Part shown: positions 28,184 through 35,889 of the stretch, piece by piece
Layout of the letters: every line of letters starts with the position of its first letter
Numbering within the stretch: position 1 is the first letter of the stretch
Source: Bifidobacterium samirii
GTDB taxonomy: Bacteria; Actinomycetota; Actinomycetes; Actinomycetales; Bifidobacteriaceae
Assembly: GCF_003952945.1 (NCBI RefSeq)
Contig: NZ_QXGK01000003.1
Location: 1-64,000 of the forward strand
Length of the DNA stretch: 64,000 nt
Reading direction: 5' to 3'
Made by a program: the position numbers and the translations under genes
Notes under the pieces: model-generated
Seen by the model: only the letters and a program-made list of their open reading frames with translations
The model's database searches: none
What the model was told of the DNA's origin: nothing

Positions 28184-28330
28184 ATGAACCTCCGCAACGA
28201 ATACGAGACCGCCCGCATGGATATCGTGCGCTTCGGAGCCGCCGACGTGGTGCGCACCAGCGGCGGCACCGACGTCGACATGAGCGACGCCGACACTGAT
28301 CTGTCGTTCTTCGACGTGTTCGGCAACTGA
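28184..28330 (+). CDS. 48-aa peptide with TSGG motif (possible precursor peptide)
   Basis: A strong ribosome site (GAAAGGA, five bases) precedes ATG 28184. The N-terminal part runs YETARMDIVRFGAADVV and is followed by RTSGG (residues 24-28), then a 20-residue acidic, aromatic tail (TDVDMSDADTDLSFFDVFGN). The layout YE-x-hydrophobic-F-x-DVV-x-TSG resembles small unannotated peptides I recall from Firmicutes and Actinobacteria. GG at residues 27-28 could be a leader-cleavage site. No cysteine is present. It is the last gene of the peptidase/membrane-protein unit, before a strong terminator. Too short for many gene finders; function unknown. Confidence 0.65.
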   Translation: MNLRNEYETARMDIVRFGAADVVRTSGGTDVDMSDADTDLSFFDVFGN

Positions 28331-28372
28331 ATCCGGCGGTTCGTCTGACGGACGAACATTCGCCGACCCGAC

Positions 28373-28408
28373 GAGAGGCCCTCACCGGAACTCCGGTGAG
28401 GGCCTCTC
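28373..28408. terminator. Strong bidirectional terminator
   Basis: A 16-bp perfect stem (28373-28388 with 28393-28408) closes on the loop AACT. It separates the peptide gene from the convergent second wzy gene. Confidence 0.85.
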
Positions 28409-28434
28409 ATCATAGTTGCCCGGCCGACGGCGAG

Positions 28435-29922
28435 TCAGACGCGGCGCCGCGCGACAAGGGGAGCGGCCCAGACCAGCATCGGGAGGGCGGCGAAGGCATA
28501 CCCCTCGAACTGGATGTACAGATAGGCGACGAGGACCGTCCAGCACACCAGCGTCTTACGCCAGGAACGCATGCCGGGGATGTCGGCGGTGGAACCACAG
28601 GCAGGGCCTGCGACGGCGCTCCCGTCACCGAATACCGGCTCCACGCTCGTCCGGCAGACGGTGACGATATGCCGGATCACCAGTACGACGACCAACGCAA
28701 GCCCCGTCAGCCCATACTCGGTCAGGAAGCTCGTGTACGCGCACATCGTCCACACCGTGTCCGGCGTCATCGACGCGAACCATGCGGACGCCGGCGACGG
28801 GTCGAACCCGAACGCGGCGAGCAGCGAGGACGCCGCATCGGCGCCGGCCTTCGTCGCATCGTCGATATTGCCCGCGCCGAAACCGGTCAGCAGGTACAGC
28901 GGACGCCGCAGCAGTCCGCACAACGGGCCCAACGACTGGTAGATGCGTGCGAAGAACGAGCCGTCGCCGTCGGCGCCGTGGTGCACGATCGACGACAGCC
29001 GGCTGTTCGCCACGATGCTCAGCACGCCCAGCACGGCCGCGCCGGCAAGCCGGACGACGCCGCGACGGCGGTCCGCGGCATCATGCCAGCGGGTGCACTC
29101 CACGATGACGACGACCAGTGCGACCAGCGCGTCGAGGATGATGCGCACGCCCGCACCCATCACGACCGCCCCGACCGAAAACACGGCGATCAGCGTGCGC
29201 AGACGATGGGCGAGCACCGAATCACGGCCGCGCGTCAGCCACATCAGCGGCAGCAGCACGCCGAACAGATGCATGCCGATATAACTCGGCTCGGCGAACA
29301 GGAACTGCGGGCGGCCGCCTCCCCACGGTGGGGTCGACGACACGTACGAGCGCAGCATCAGATGGTCGAAATACCACAGCACCGCGCCCAGTTCGAGACG
29401 CGCCGCCGCCCACTGCAGCGCGCCCACCGCGAACGCGAACCAGTAGGCGGCGAGCACGATGCCCACCATCGGCCGCCACGGCAGCCGCTTGACATGCAGC
29501 GCGACATCCAGCGCCGCCAGACAGGCCAGCGCGCCGACCACGGCCATCAGACTCGTCACGGCCGGCACCGGATGGAACGCGACGCACGTCCACCCCGGGG
29601 CGGACAGCACCACCAGCGCGGCCGGCAGCAGGAACCACACGCGCCATCGACGGTACACGACGCGCAGCGCGCCGGGATTGGCGAGCACGTACACGAGGAA
29701 CAGCCATGGCGAGATCGGCGACCAGAACGGCGCGTACGGGCCGATCACGGTGCCGTCGACGGGCAGCGCGATCAGGGCGAGATAGAACAGGACGTCGCTG
29801 CGGTCGCGCAGATGCGACGCGGCCAGACGGAGGCGCAGCGGCGGCTGACCCGGCGACGGCTGCGCCGGCCGCGGCTGGGTCAGCCGTCGCCGCGGGGAGG
29901 CGGGTTCAGACGGCGAGCGCAT
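28435..29922 (-). CDS. Wzy-like exopolysaccharide polymerase (second copy)
   Basis: A 495-residue polytopic membrane protein. It is paralogous to the protein at 11139-12554: the segments ALPVDGTVIG, PQFLFAEPSYIG, FGVLLPLMWL and TGFGAGN occur in the same order and at matching positions. Expected role is repeat-unit polymerisation for surface polysaccharide. Its ATG lies inside the end of the phosphatase gene (17-base overlap), so it is translationally coupled to that gene. The hydrophilic N-terminus (about 35 residues) is Pro/Arg-rich. It ends against the terminator at 28373-28408. Confidence 0.7.
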   Translation of the reverse strand: MRSPSEPASPRRRLTQPRPAQPSPGQPPLRLRLAASHLRDRSDVLFYLALIALPVDGTVIGPYAPFWSPISPWLFLVYVLANPGALRVVYRRWRVWFLLPAALVVLSAPGWTCVAFHPVPAVTSLMAVVGALACLAALDVALHVKRLPWRPMVGIVLAAYWFAFAVGALQWAAARLELGAVLWYFDHLMLRSYVSSTPPWGGGRPQFLFAEPSYIGMHLFGVLLPLMWLTRGRDSVLAHRLRTLIAVFSVGAVVMGAGVRIILDALVALVVVIVECTRWHDAADRRRGVVRLAGAAVLGVLSIVANSRLSSIVHHGADGDGSFFARIYQSLGPLCGLLRRPLYLLTGFGAGNIDDATKAGADAASSLLAAFGFDPSPASAWFASMTPDTVWTMCAYTSFLTEYGLTGLALVVVLVIRHIVTVCRTSVEPVFGDGSAVAGPACGSTADIPGMRSWRKTLVCWTVLVAYLYIQFEGYAFAALPMLVWAAPLVARRRV

Positions 29923-30472
29923 CGATGATGGTGACGAGGCCGCGCGTGATCTCGCCGTGCACGCGCTCGAACACCTCCTGCGGCTGGCGGTGCGGGTCGG
30001 TCGTCTCCCTGGCCTTCGGCAGGAACGGGCGGATCAGCGGCGTATCGTCGATCAGACGCTGGATGCGCGCGTCAGTGGTCGTGTCGGCGTCGAAATAGCC
30101 GTTGAGCTTCATGGAACGGCAGGCGTTGACCGCGTCGTCGAACAGGAACGTGCGGGCGCGGGCGGTCGGATACTGGGAGAGCAGTTCGCCGATCTGTCCG
30201 CGTTCGAAGCACAGGATCAGGTCGGCGGCGGCGCTCATCTCACGGGTGAGGACGGTGGAACGGAAGTCGTCGATGGCCTGCGGGTCGTTGCCGTCGGCCT
30301 TGAGCAGTGCGGCGGCGCTCGGATCGATCGGATGGGCGGGGTAGCGCAGGATGCCTGCGCTGGTCACGTCGATGCCCTGGATGCCTCGTTCGGCGAGCAG
30401 CCGGCGCATCGTGAACTCGCCGATGGGGGAGCGACACTGGTTGCCGGTGCACATGAACATGATGGTGGTCAT
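29906..30472 (-). CDS. Low-molecular-weight protein-tyrosine phosphatase (Wzb-like)
   Basis: A 188-residue protein. The P-loop C8-T-G-N-Q-C-R14-S is the LMW-PTP CX5R motif and sits at the N-terminus as expected. A D-P-containing general-acid region lies near the C-terminus. In Wzy-type systems such phosphatases dephosphorylate the BY-kinase tail, here most likely the protein at 14964-16436. I used ATG 30472 (MTTIMFMCTG), preceded by AAAGG; the frame is open further upstream but without conserved sequence. It forms an overlapping pair with the second wzy. Confidence 0.88.
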   Translation of the reverse strand: MTTIMFMCTGNQCRSPIGEFTMRRLLAERGIQGIDVTSAGILRYPAHPIDPSAAALLKADGNDPQAIDDFRSTVLTREMSAAADLILCFERGQIGELLSQYPTARARTFLFDDAVNACRSMKLNGYFDADTTTDARIQRLIDDTPLIRPFLPKARETTDPHRQPQEVFERVHGEITRGLVTIIDALAV

Positions 30473-30552
30473 TACGGGGCCTTTCGTTTCGGATGGGTTG
30501 GATTCGGTGGGATGCGAGGGCGGGTACGGGGGCATGATGTCCCATGGGTGCG

Positions 30553-30582
30553 AAAAACCCCGGAAACCGTTGGTCTCCGGGG
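30553..30582 (-). terminator. Terminator of the small surface-protein gene
   Basis: On the minus strand CCCCGGAGACC pairs with GGTTTCCGGGG (arms 30572-30582 and 30558-30568) and is followed by TTTTT. It lies downstream of the gene ending at 30652. Confidence 0.85.
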
Positions 30583-30651
30583 CTGTTCGGAACGGACGGA
30601 TGCCGTGTGCGGGCCGGACCTGCCGACCGGCTACGCGGCGGCGATCCGGGT

Positions 30652-31191
30652 TCAGCGGGCGTTGGCCTTGCGCACCGAGAAGATGGCGATGCCCGCGGCG
30701 GTCAGCAGGGCCACGACGATCGCGTACGGGGCGATGGCGGCGCCGGTGTCGGCGGTCGTGCCCTTGTCGCCGGCGCCCTGATTGTCGCCGGACTGGTCGC
30801 CTTCGCCGGTGGCCGGGGCGACGAGCGTGATGGTGAACACGGTGCCGCTGGTCTCGCCGGTGAGGATGATGTGCGGCATCTTGCCCTCCTGGGCGGCCTT
30901 GACGCCGGCATCGGTCAGGGTGACGCGCAGGTCGAGGCCGCCGTCGGCCTTGGCCTGGAACTGCTTGGAGCGCTGGGCGGCGAGTACCACGTCGGTGACG
31001 TACCCGTCGTCGAAGGTGGCGGTGACGGTCTCGTACGGCTGGAAGGTGCCGGCCGGCACGGAATAGGTGACGGTGTTGCCGGTGACCGGGATGGTCGCGC
31101 CGTAGTCGACGGCCAGCGCGGTGTTGGCGGCGAAGCCGAAGCCGAACACGGCGGCGACGGCGGCCAGCAGGGCCATGAGCTTCTTCTTCAT
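30652..31191 (-). CDS. Small secreted surface protein with C-terminal membrane anchor
   Basis: 179 residues. A signal peptide (1-27, MKKKLMALLAAVAAVFGFGF to ANTALA) is followed by a short beta-rich domain. An acidic linker (GEGDQSGDNQGAGDKG) leads to TADTGAAIAPYAIVVALLTA and a basic tail (RKANAR). The end looks like a cell-wall sorting signal, but the LPxTG box is degenerate (TADTG), so sortase anchoring is uncertain. The ATG at 31191 has a very strong ribosome site (AGGAGGTAATC). The gene stands alone with its own terminator. No named family is recognised. Confidence 0.75.
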   Translation of the reverse strand: MKKKLMALLAAVAAVFGFGFAANTALAVDYGATIPVTGNTVTYSVPAGTFQPYETVTATFDDGYVTDVVLAAQRSKQFQAKADGGLDLRVTLTDAGVKAAQEGKMPHIILTGETSGTVFTITLVAPATGEGDQSGDNQGAGDKGTTADTGAAIAPYAIVVALLTAAGIAIFSVRKANAR

Positions 31192-31549
31192 ATGATTACC
31201 TCCTAAAAGCGGGAACGGTCGGACGGTTCCCGGGAACACGTCCGCGGCGGGCGCCGCATGCGCGTGCACGCTGGCGGCGACCGGCCGTGCCGTTTCCCCG
31301 ACCTCGTTCACGCGGGCCACGATACACGCGGCCATGGGCCGGCGGAAGGGAGTCGGGGCCGGCGGATGGGAGGGCGGGTGACAAGGATGTCACGCGATGT
31401 GATGACGTTCGCACACCGCGCGAAGGCGTATTCGCGTGTTCAAAACGTTGGAATCAAGCGGTTCCTGAGGAATCGTGCGCGGTGTGGCGGAGCATCGTCC
31501 CGCCGCGACACGCCGAAGCGGCCGGAATGCGGGGCGGGCGGACGGTCCG
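31192..31549. promoter_or_regulatory. Intergenic region with a GTGAC-N6-GTCAC palindrome
   Basis: 358 bases without a gene, upstream of the surface-protein gene. GTGAC (31378-31382) and GTCAC (31389-31393) flank AAGGAT, a perfect inverted repeat of operator type. The half-sites resemble Crp/GlxR sites, but the spacing is two bases longer than the consensus. Confidence 0.35.
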
Positions 31550-31750
31550 TCAGCGTTCGTCGTCGAAGCTGAACAGGTCCTCGACGGTCGTGTCGAAGAT
31601 GCGCGCCAGATCCATCGCCAGCCGCAGCGACGGGCAGTACTGCCCCTGTTCGAGCCGGCCGATCGTCTCGCGGCGCACATTGACCATGTCGGCCAGTTCG
31701 GACTGCTTGAGCCCGCGTTCGAGCCGGCGGATCCTCAGACTAGTCCTCAT
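31550..31750 (-). CDS. Small XRE-family transcriptional regulator
   Basis: 66 residues that consist almost entirely of one helix-turn-helix domain (RRLERGLKQSELADMVNVRR, then ETIGRLEQGQY and PSLRLAMDLARIF). Such mini-regulators often pair with a small membrane protein, and here the membrane gene overlaps its start by 11 bases. It likely regulates its own operon. Confidence 0.85.
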   Translation of the reverse strand: MRTSLRIRRLERGLKQSELADMVNVRRETIGRLEQGQYCPSLRLAMDLARIFDTTVEDLFSFDDER

Positions 31751-32159
31751 CGTCGCCTCCCGCGCCGCCGCGCTCCAGCCACAGGTAGCGCGCGTCGGCC
31801 ACGGCCAGCGCGAGCATCGCCATCGTGGGCAGGAACATCGGACGGAACTGCACGTAGGTGCGCGTGTACAGGGAGACGAGCACCGCCGCGAACCCCACGG
31901 CGGACATCACGGCGACGAGCGTCAGGAACGCGAAGCGGAACGCCGCATGCTGATGCTGGTCCGACAGCTCGTCGGTACGCGGATTCGTGCGGTTGAAGAT
32001 CAGCGTGACCCACACCTCGCCGGCGATCCACACCAGCGCGATCGCTCCCGACATGGCGAGCGCCGCGACGCTGTCGTCGCGCAGCAGCTGGAAGGCGCAC
32101 GAGACCGCGCCGATCAGTTCGATGACCATGCGGATGGCGACGTAGCGGTTGAACGTCAA
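31740..32159 (-). CDS. Small polytopic membrane protein paired with XRE regulator
   Basis: About 139 residues with four hydrophobic segments and a hydrophilic loop NRTNPRTDELSDQHQH between segments two and three. It resembles DUF2178-type proteins that travel with XRE mini-regulators. The start is TTG 32159, five bases after AAGGAGG; no ATG fits. The stop overlaps the regulator's start, so the pair is one operon. The function of such pairs is unknown. Confidence 0.7.
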   Translation of the reverse strand: MTFNRYVAIRMVIELIGAVSCAFQLLRDDSVAALAMSGAIALVWIAGEVWVTLIFNRTNPRTDELSDQHQHAAFRFAFLTLVAVMSAVGFAAVLVSLYTRTYVQFRPMFLPTMAMLALAVADARYLWLERGGAGGDDED

Positions 32160-32370
32160 CGGAACCTCCTTGCGGGTGGACGGGACGACGGTGCGGGACG
32201 GAACGGATCGGGACGGATCGGATCGGGACGGCGCGATGCGGCGTCCGGAGAGCGGCCTCCACGTCCGGGGCGATATGGAACGTCCGGCCCGCATGGGCCG
32301 GACGGGAGCGGGCCGGACGTCGTCGGCCGGTCGGTCGGATGGACGGAACCTGCCGGCGGGCATCCGCCGA

Positions 32371-33396
32371 TCAGTACCAGTGGTTGGCCAGCCAGAACGA
32401 GTAGGCGCCCTGGATCGAACCGTAGCGGCCGGCGCAGTAGCTCCAGAACCACTTGAGCTGCGTCTGGTAGTTGGTGGCCCAGTCGGCGCCGGCGGACGCC
32501 ATCTTGCTGCCCGGCAGCGCCTGGGCGAGGCCGTATGCGCCGGACGAGGCGTTGGTCGCGTTGACGCGCCAGCCGGACTCGTGGCTGATGATGTAGACGG
32601 TGGCGGTGAAATCGGCCTCGGAGTAGCCGTTGGCCAGCAGATAGTCGTGCGCCCACTGCTGCATGTCGCCGGCCGGGACGGTCGTGCCGATGGATGCGGC
32701 AGCGTCGGAGCCGGACGATCCGGACGTGCCGGCGGACGTGCTGCCGGTGCCCACGAGGATGACCTTGTCGACGGGCGCCTTCTTCACGTACGAGGTGAAC
32801 ACGTTGGAGGAGATGACGGTGTCGCCGGCGCGCTTGACGAGGCTCGTCGTCTCCATGACGCCCTCCTCGCCCTCGGTCTCGACCTTCTCCTCGCCCTCGG
32901 GCAGTTCGTCGGTCTCCTTGCGCACCTCGTTGAACGCGATCGGCTCCTCGCTCGTCTCGACCTGCACGCCGGCGCGTTCGATCGTGATGACGGTGGACTC
33001 GTCGACCTTGTCGGTGAGCGCGGGGCTGACCGTGTCGTCGGGTTCGAGGGTGATGTCGCCCGCGTCCAGCACGGACTTGACGTCGGTGAAACCGGAGCCG
33101 AGGACGGTGCGCGATTCGCCGTTGATGCGCACGGTCACGTACGTGGTGTCCTTGTCGGCGCCGCGCAGCTCGTCGCGCGACTGGCCTCGGGAGACGTCCA
33201 GCGCATCCGGGTCGGTCGCCGAATAGGCGGTGACCTGCTGCGACTCCGCCGCCTGCTGATGTCCGGCCATGTACATGGTGCGCGAGGCGACGCCGCCCAC
33301 GACCAGCGCGACCCCCGCGACGACGCCCAGCATCCGCGTCCACTGACGCCTGCTCAGGGATCTCAACGTGGGGGTGTGCCTGGCATGATTGGCCAT
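32371..33396 (-). CDS. Secreted G5-domain, lysozyme-like (resuscitation-promoting-factor-type) protein
   Basis: 341 residues. An N-terminal membrane/signal segment (about 20-40) is followed by a DUF348-like stretch (about 90-150) and a G5 domain (about 150-210, IAFNEVRKETDELPEG). A variable Ser/Gly linker leads to a C-terminal transglycosylase-like domain: VYIISHESGWRVNATN, with the catalytic Glu in HESG, then SGAYGLAQALPGSKM. It cleaves peptidoglycan, probably during growth or septation. AAGGAG precedes the ATG at 33396. This architecture is standard in actinobacteria. Confidence 0.85.
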   Translation of the reverse strand: MANHARHTPTLRSLSRRQWTRMLGVVAGVALVVGGVASRTMYMAGHQQAAESQQVTAYSATDPDALDVSRGQSRDELRGADKDTTYVTVRINGESRTVLGSGFTDVKSVLDAGDITLEPDDTVSPALTDKVDESTVITIERAGVQVETSEEPIAFNEVRKETDELPEGEEKVETEGEEGVMETTSLVKRAGDTVISSNVFTSYVKKAPVDKVILVGTGSTSAGTSGSSGSDAAASIGTTVPAGDMQQWAHDYLLANGYSEADFTATVYIISHESGWRVNATNASSGAYGLAQALPGSKMASAGADWATNYQTQLKWFWSYCAGRYGSIQGAYSFWLANHWY

Positions 33397-33508
33397 ATCG
33401 CTCCTTCGACGCCCGGTCGTAATGCTGCCGATTCATATGCGCCCGTGAACGGCGCACCATGCACCAGTCTAGCCGCATGACGGTACGAGAGACGGTCGGC
33501 CGTGGTTC

Positions 33509-33560
33509 GGGGGAATGGGGGAATATGGGGGGCGGGCGTCGACTGCATCCGACGCCCGCC
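33509..33560. terminator. G-quadruplex-like run and trxA terminator hairpin
   Basis: On the plus strand G5-N3-G5-N5-G6-N-G3 occupies 33509-33536, a textbook four-tract G-quadruplex motif. It abuts a perfect 11-bp hairpin (33531-33541 with 33550-33560) that lies after the trxA stop. No T-run is present, so termination strength is uncertain. Confidence 0.55.
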
Positions 33561-33619
33561 CTCCCCGGCGCTCATTCGGCCATCCGGCCGGTCGGCGGTC
33601 CGACCGCCCGATCATCCGA

Positions 33620-33979
33620 TCACTCGGCGGATTCGCCCTGCTCGCCGTCCTTGGACAGGTCGAGGGCCTTGGCCTGGGCGATCACGTCGTCGAGATCGGA
33701 GGCGCGCAGCGCGCCGGCCTGCTGGAACACGATCTGACCCTGCTTGACGATCATCAGCGTGGGCACCGCCTGGATGCCGGCCGCCTGCGCCAGCTCCTGG
33801 TTGGCGTCGATGTCGACCTTGGCGAACACGACGTCCGGATGCTCCTCGCTGGCCTTCTCGTACACCGGGCCGAACGCGCGGCACGGGCCGCACCACGTCG
33901 CCCAGAAATCCACGAACACCAGCTCGTTGTCGGTGATCGTCCTCTCGAAATCCTTCGCCTCCAGCGCAACGGTCGCCAT
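33620..33979 (-). CDS. trxA: Thioredoxin
   Basis: 119 residues, normal for thioredoxin. The active site W29-C30-G-P-C33 lies in FVDFWATWCGPCR, and the cis-proline loop AVPTLMIVK is present. It is a cytoplasmic dithiol reductant for ribonucleotide reductase and stress repair. GGAGG precedes the ATG at 33979. A short acidic extension (SKDGEQGESAE) ends the protein. Confidence 0.93.
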   Translation of the reverse strand: MATVALEAKDFERTITDNELVFVDFWATWCGPCRAFGPVYEKASEEHPDVVFAKVDIDANQELAQAAGIQAVPTLMIVKQGQIVFQQAGALRASDLDDVIAQAKALDLSKDGEQGESAE

Positions 33980-34225
33980 GGCGGACCTCCTCATTCGTCT
34001 GCTTCGTATGCTGCGTACACGTAAGTTCGCCGCCGAACCGGCGGACGTGCATCCCAGCATCGCATCACCACGCAACAACCGGCGGCCGTCGCGCCACGAC
34101 TTCTCGAAGAGCGGAACGAGCGCGTCGGCCCGACACGCCGCCGGGCGCACGCTTGCGCGCATCGCCGGGCGCTTCGGGCCCGCTTCGGGCGCGGCGTGCG
34201 GGCCGACGGGCGAAAGGGGACGATA

Positions 34226-34861
34226 ATGAAGGGTATGCCAGTCTTGAACGATGAGGTGCCCGACGAGGGCGACTTCGACGCGGGCCGCCGCCGCGGGGAA
34301 TTCGACGACATCACGCCCGAGGACTTCATCCGGGGCTCCGGCCGGGGCAACCCGCCCGGATGGCTCGGATCCGCCGACATCGACCGGTTCCGCCGGCAGA
34401 TGCCCGTCGCCTACGTCGAGATCGTGCCGGTGCGCACCGACGACCTCGGCCGCGTGCGCCAGGTCGGCTCGCTGCTGCGCGTCGGCGACGACGGATCGAT
34501 CGAACGCACGGTGATCGCCGGCCGCATCCTGTACCACGAGACGATCCGCGAGGCCATCGCGCGCAACGTCGCCAAGGACCTCGGCGACATCGCGCTGCCG
34601 GTGCTGCCCGCATCATTGCAGCCGTTCACCGTCGCCGAATACTTCCCGACGCCGGGCATGTCCGAATACCACGATCCGCGCCAGCATGCGATCGCACTGT
34701 GCTACGTGGTGCCGATCGCCGGCGACTGCCATCCGCAGGACGAGACGCTCGACGTGGAATGGGTCGATCCGCACGGCGACCTCATCGACACGTTCATCGC
34801 GCAGATGGCCAACGGCCACGGCGACGTCGTGCGCAAGGCCATCGCCTGGGCCGGGCAGTGA
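34226..34861 (+). CDS. DUF4916/NUDIX-like hydrolase
   Basis: 211 residues. The fold is NUDIX-like and typical of actinobacterial DUF4916 proteins: VAYVEIVPVRTDDLGRVRQV, then a degenerate NUDIX region (YHETIREAIARNVAKDLG) in which the usual REUxEE catalytic glutamates are mostly missing. It may be a catalytically altered nucleotide-binding protein. Start: ATG 34226 has AAAGGGG; alternatively GATAAT (34222-34227) could drive a leaderless mRNA from ATG 34235. It precedes the hydrolase gene by 90 bases. Confidence 0.7.
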   Translation: MKGMPVLNDEVPDEGDFDAGRRRGEFDDITPEDFIRGSGRGNPPGWLGSADIDRFRRQMPVAYVEIVPVRTDDLGRVRQVGSLLRVGDDGSIERTVIAGRILYHETIREAIARNVAKDLGDIALPVLPASLQPFTVAEYFPTPGMSEYHDPRQHAIALCYVVPIAGDCHPQDETLDVEWVDPHGDLIDTFIAQMANGHGDVVRKAIAWAGQ

Positions 34862-34951
34862 CCCGACCACGGACCCATCGGCATCAGGGGGACACGGCGC
34901 CGGGCGGCAGAGCGCCGGCCGGCACGGACACCGGATACACACGGAGGAATC

Positions 34952-35809
34952 ATGACGTTCGCCATCACCAACACCATCCACCGCGAGGGAGAACCGGGGG
35001 AGGGGACCCCGCTCGTGCTCGTGCACGCGTTCCCCATCGACCACCGCATGTGGGACGAGTGCGCCGCCGAGATCATCCGCCAGGCCGACGAGGCCGGACT
35101 GCCCTCCTTCCCGATCTGGGCGCCCGACATGCCCGGCGCCGGCGACGGCCCCATCCCCGACGAGTCGCAGTCCGGCGGCGCCGACCCCGACGGCGCGTAC
35201 CCGCATGCGATGGACCTGCTCGCCGACGCGTACGTCGCGATGCTGCACGACGCCGGCCATGACAAGGCCGTGTGGGTCGGCCTGTCGATGGGCGGCTACG
35301 TCGTGCTCGACATCCACCGCCGCCACCCCGACGCGGTCGCCGGCATCGCCCTGTGCGACACGAAGGCCGACGCCGACGACGCCCGCCAGCGCGCCAACCG
35401 CACCGCCATCGCCGACACCTGCATCCGCGAGCGCACCGTCGAACCGGTGATGCACTTCGCGCACGCCACCGACGCCGACTCCAGCTTCAAACGCTCCGAC
35501 GCCGGCAAGGCGCTGTTCGCCCGCTGGATCGGCGACCAGCGGCCCGAAGGCGTCGCCTGGCGCCAGCGCATGGCCGCCGCCCGCCCCGACCTCAACGCGC
35601 AGCTGCCGCTCATCGACGTGCCCGCGACCGTCCTGACCGGCGACCGCGACCCGTCCAGCCCGCCCGCCGTCATGCATCCGATCGCCGCCGCGATGACCGC
35701 CACCGCCCCCGCCGTCGTCGACATCGCCGACTGCGGCCATTTCAGCGCCGTCGAACACCCCGACCAGGTCGCCGCCGCGCTCGTCGACCTCATGCGCCGC
35801 GTCGGCTGA
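34952..35809 (+). CDS. Alpha/beta-hydrolase
   Basis: 285 residues. VLVHAFPIDHRMWDE gives the oxyanion region. The nucleophile elbow is GLSMGG (near residue 112), an acidic residue follows TGDRDPSSP, and the catalytic His is in CGHFSAVEHP. It is a cytoplasmic esterase or lactonase-type enzyme; the substrate is unknown. GGAGGAATC precedes the ATG. A strong terminator follows. Confidence 0.88.
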   Translation: MTFAITNTIHREGEPGEGTPLVLVHAFPIDHRMWDECAAEIIRQADEAGLPSFPIWAPDMPGAGDGPIPDESQSGGADPDGAYPHAMDLLADAYVAMLHDAGHDKAVWVGLSMGGYVVLDIHRRHPDAVAGIALCDTKADADDARQRANRTAIADTCIRERTVEPVMHFAHATDADSSFKRSDAGKALFARWIGDQRPEGVAWRQRMAAARPDLNAQLPLIDVPATVLTGDRDPSSPPAVMHPIAAAMTATAPAVVDIADCGHFSAVEHPDQVAAALVDLMRRVG

Positions 35810-35816
35810 CCGCCCG

Positions 35817-35862
35817 GCCGGTGCCGTCGGGACGGCCCTCCGGGCGCTCCGACGGCACCGGC
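35817..35862 (+). terminator. Terminator after the alpha/beta-hydrolase gene
   Basis: A 14-bp perfect stem: GCCGGTGCCGTCGG (35817-35830) and CCGACGGCACCGGC (35849-35862). The next gene starts 27 bases later, so it may also shape that gene's leader. Confidence 0.7.
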
Positions 35863-35889
35863 GCAACCATCTTCGCTAAGGAGACCATC

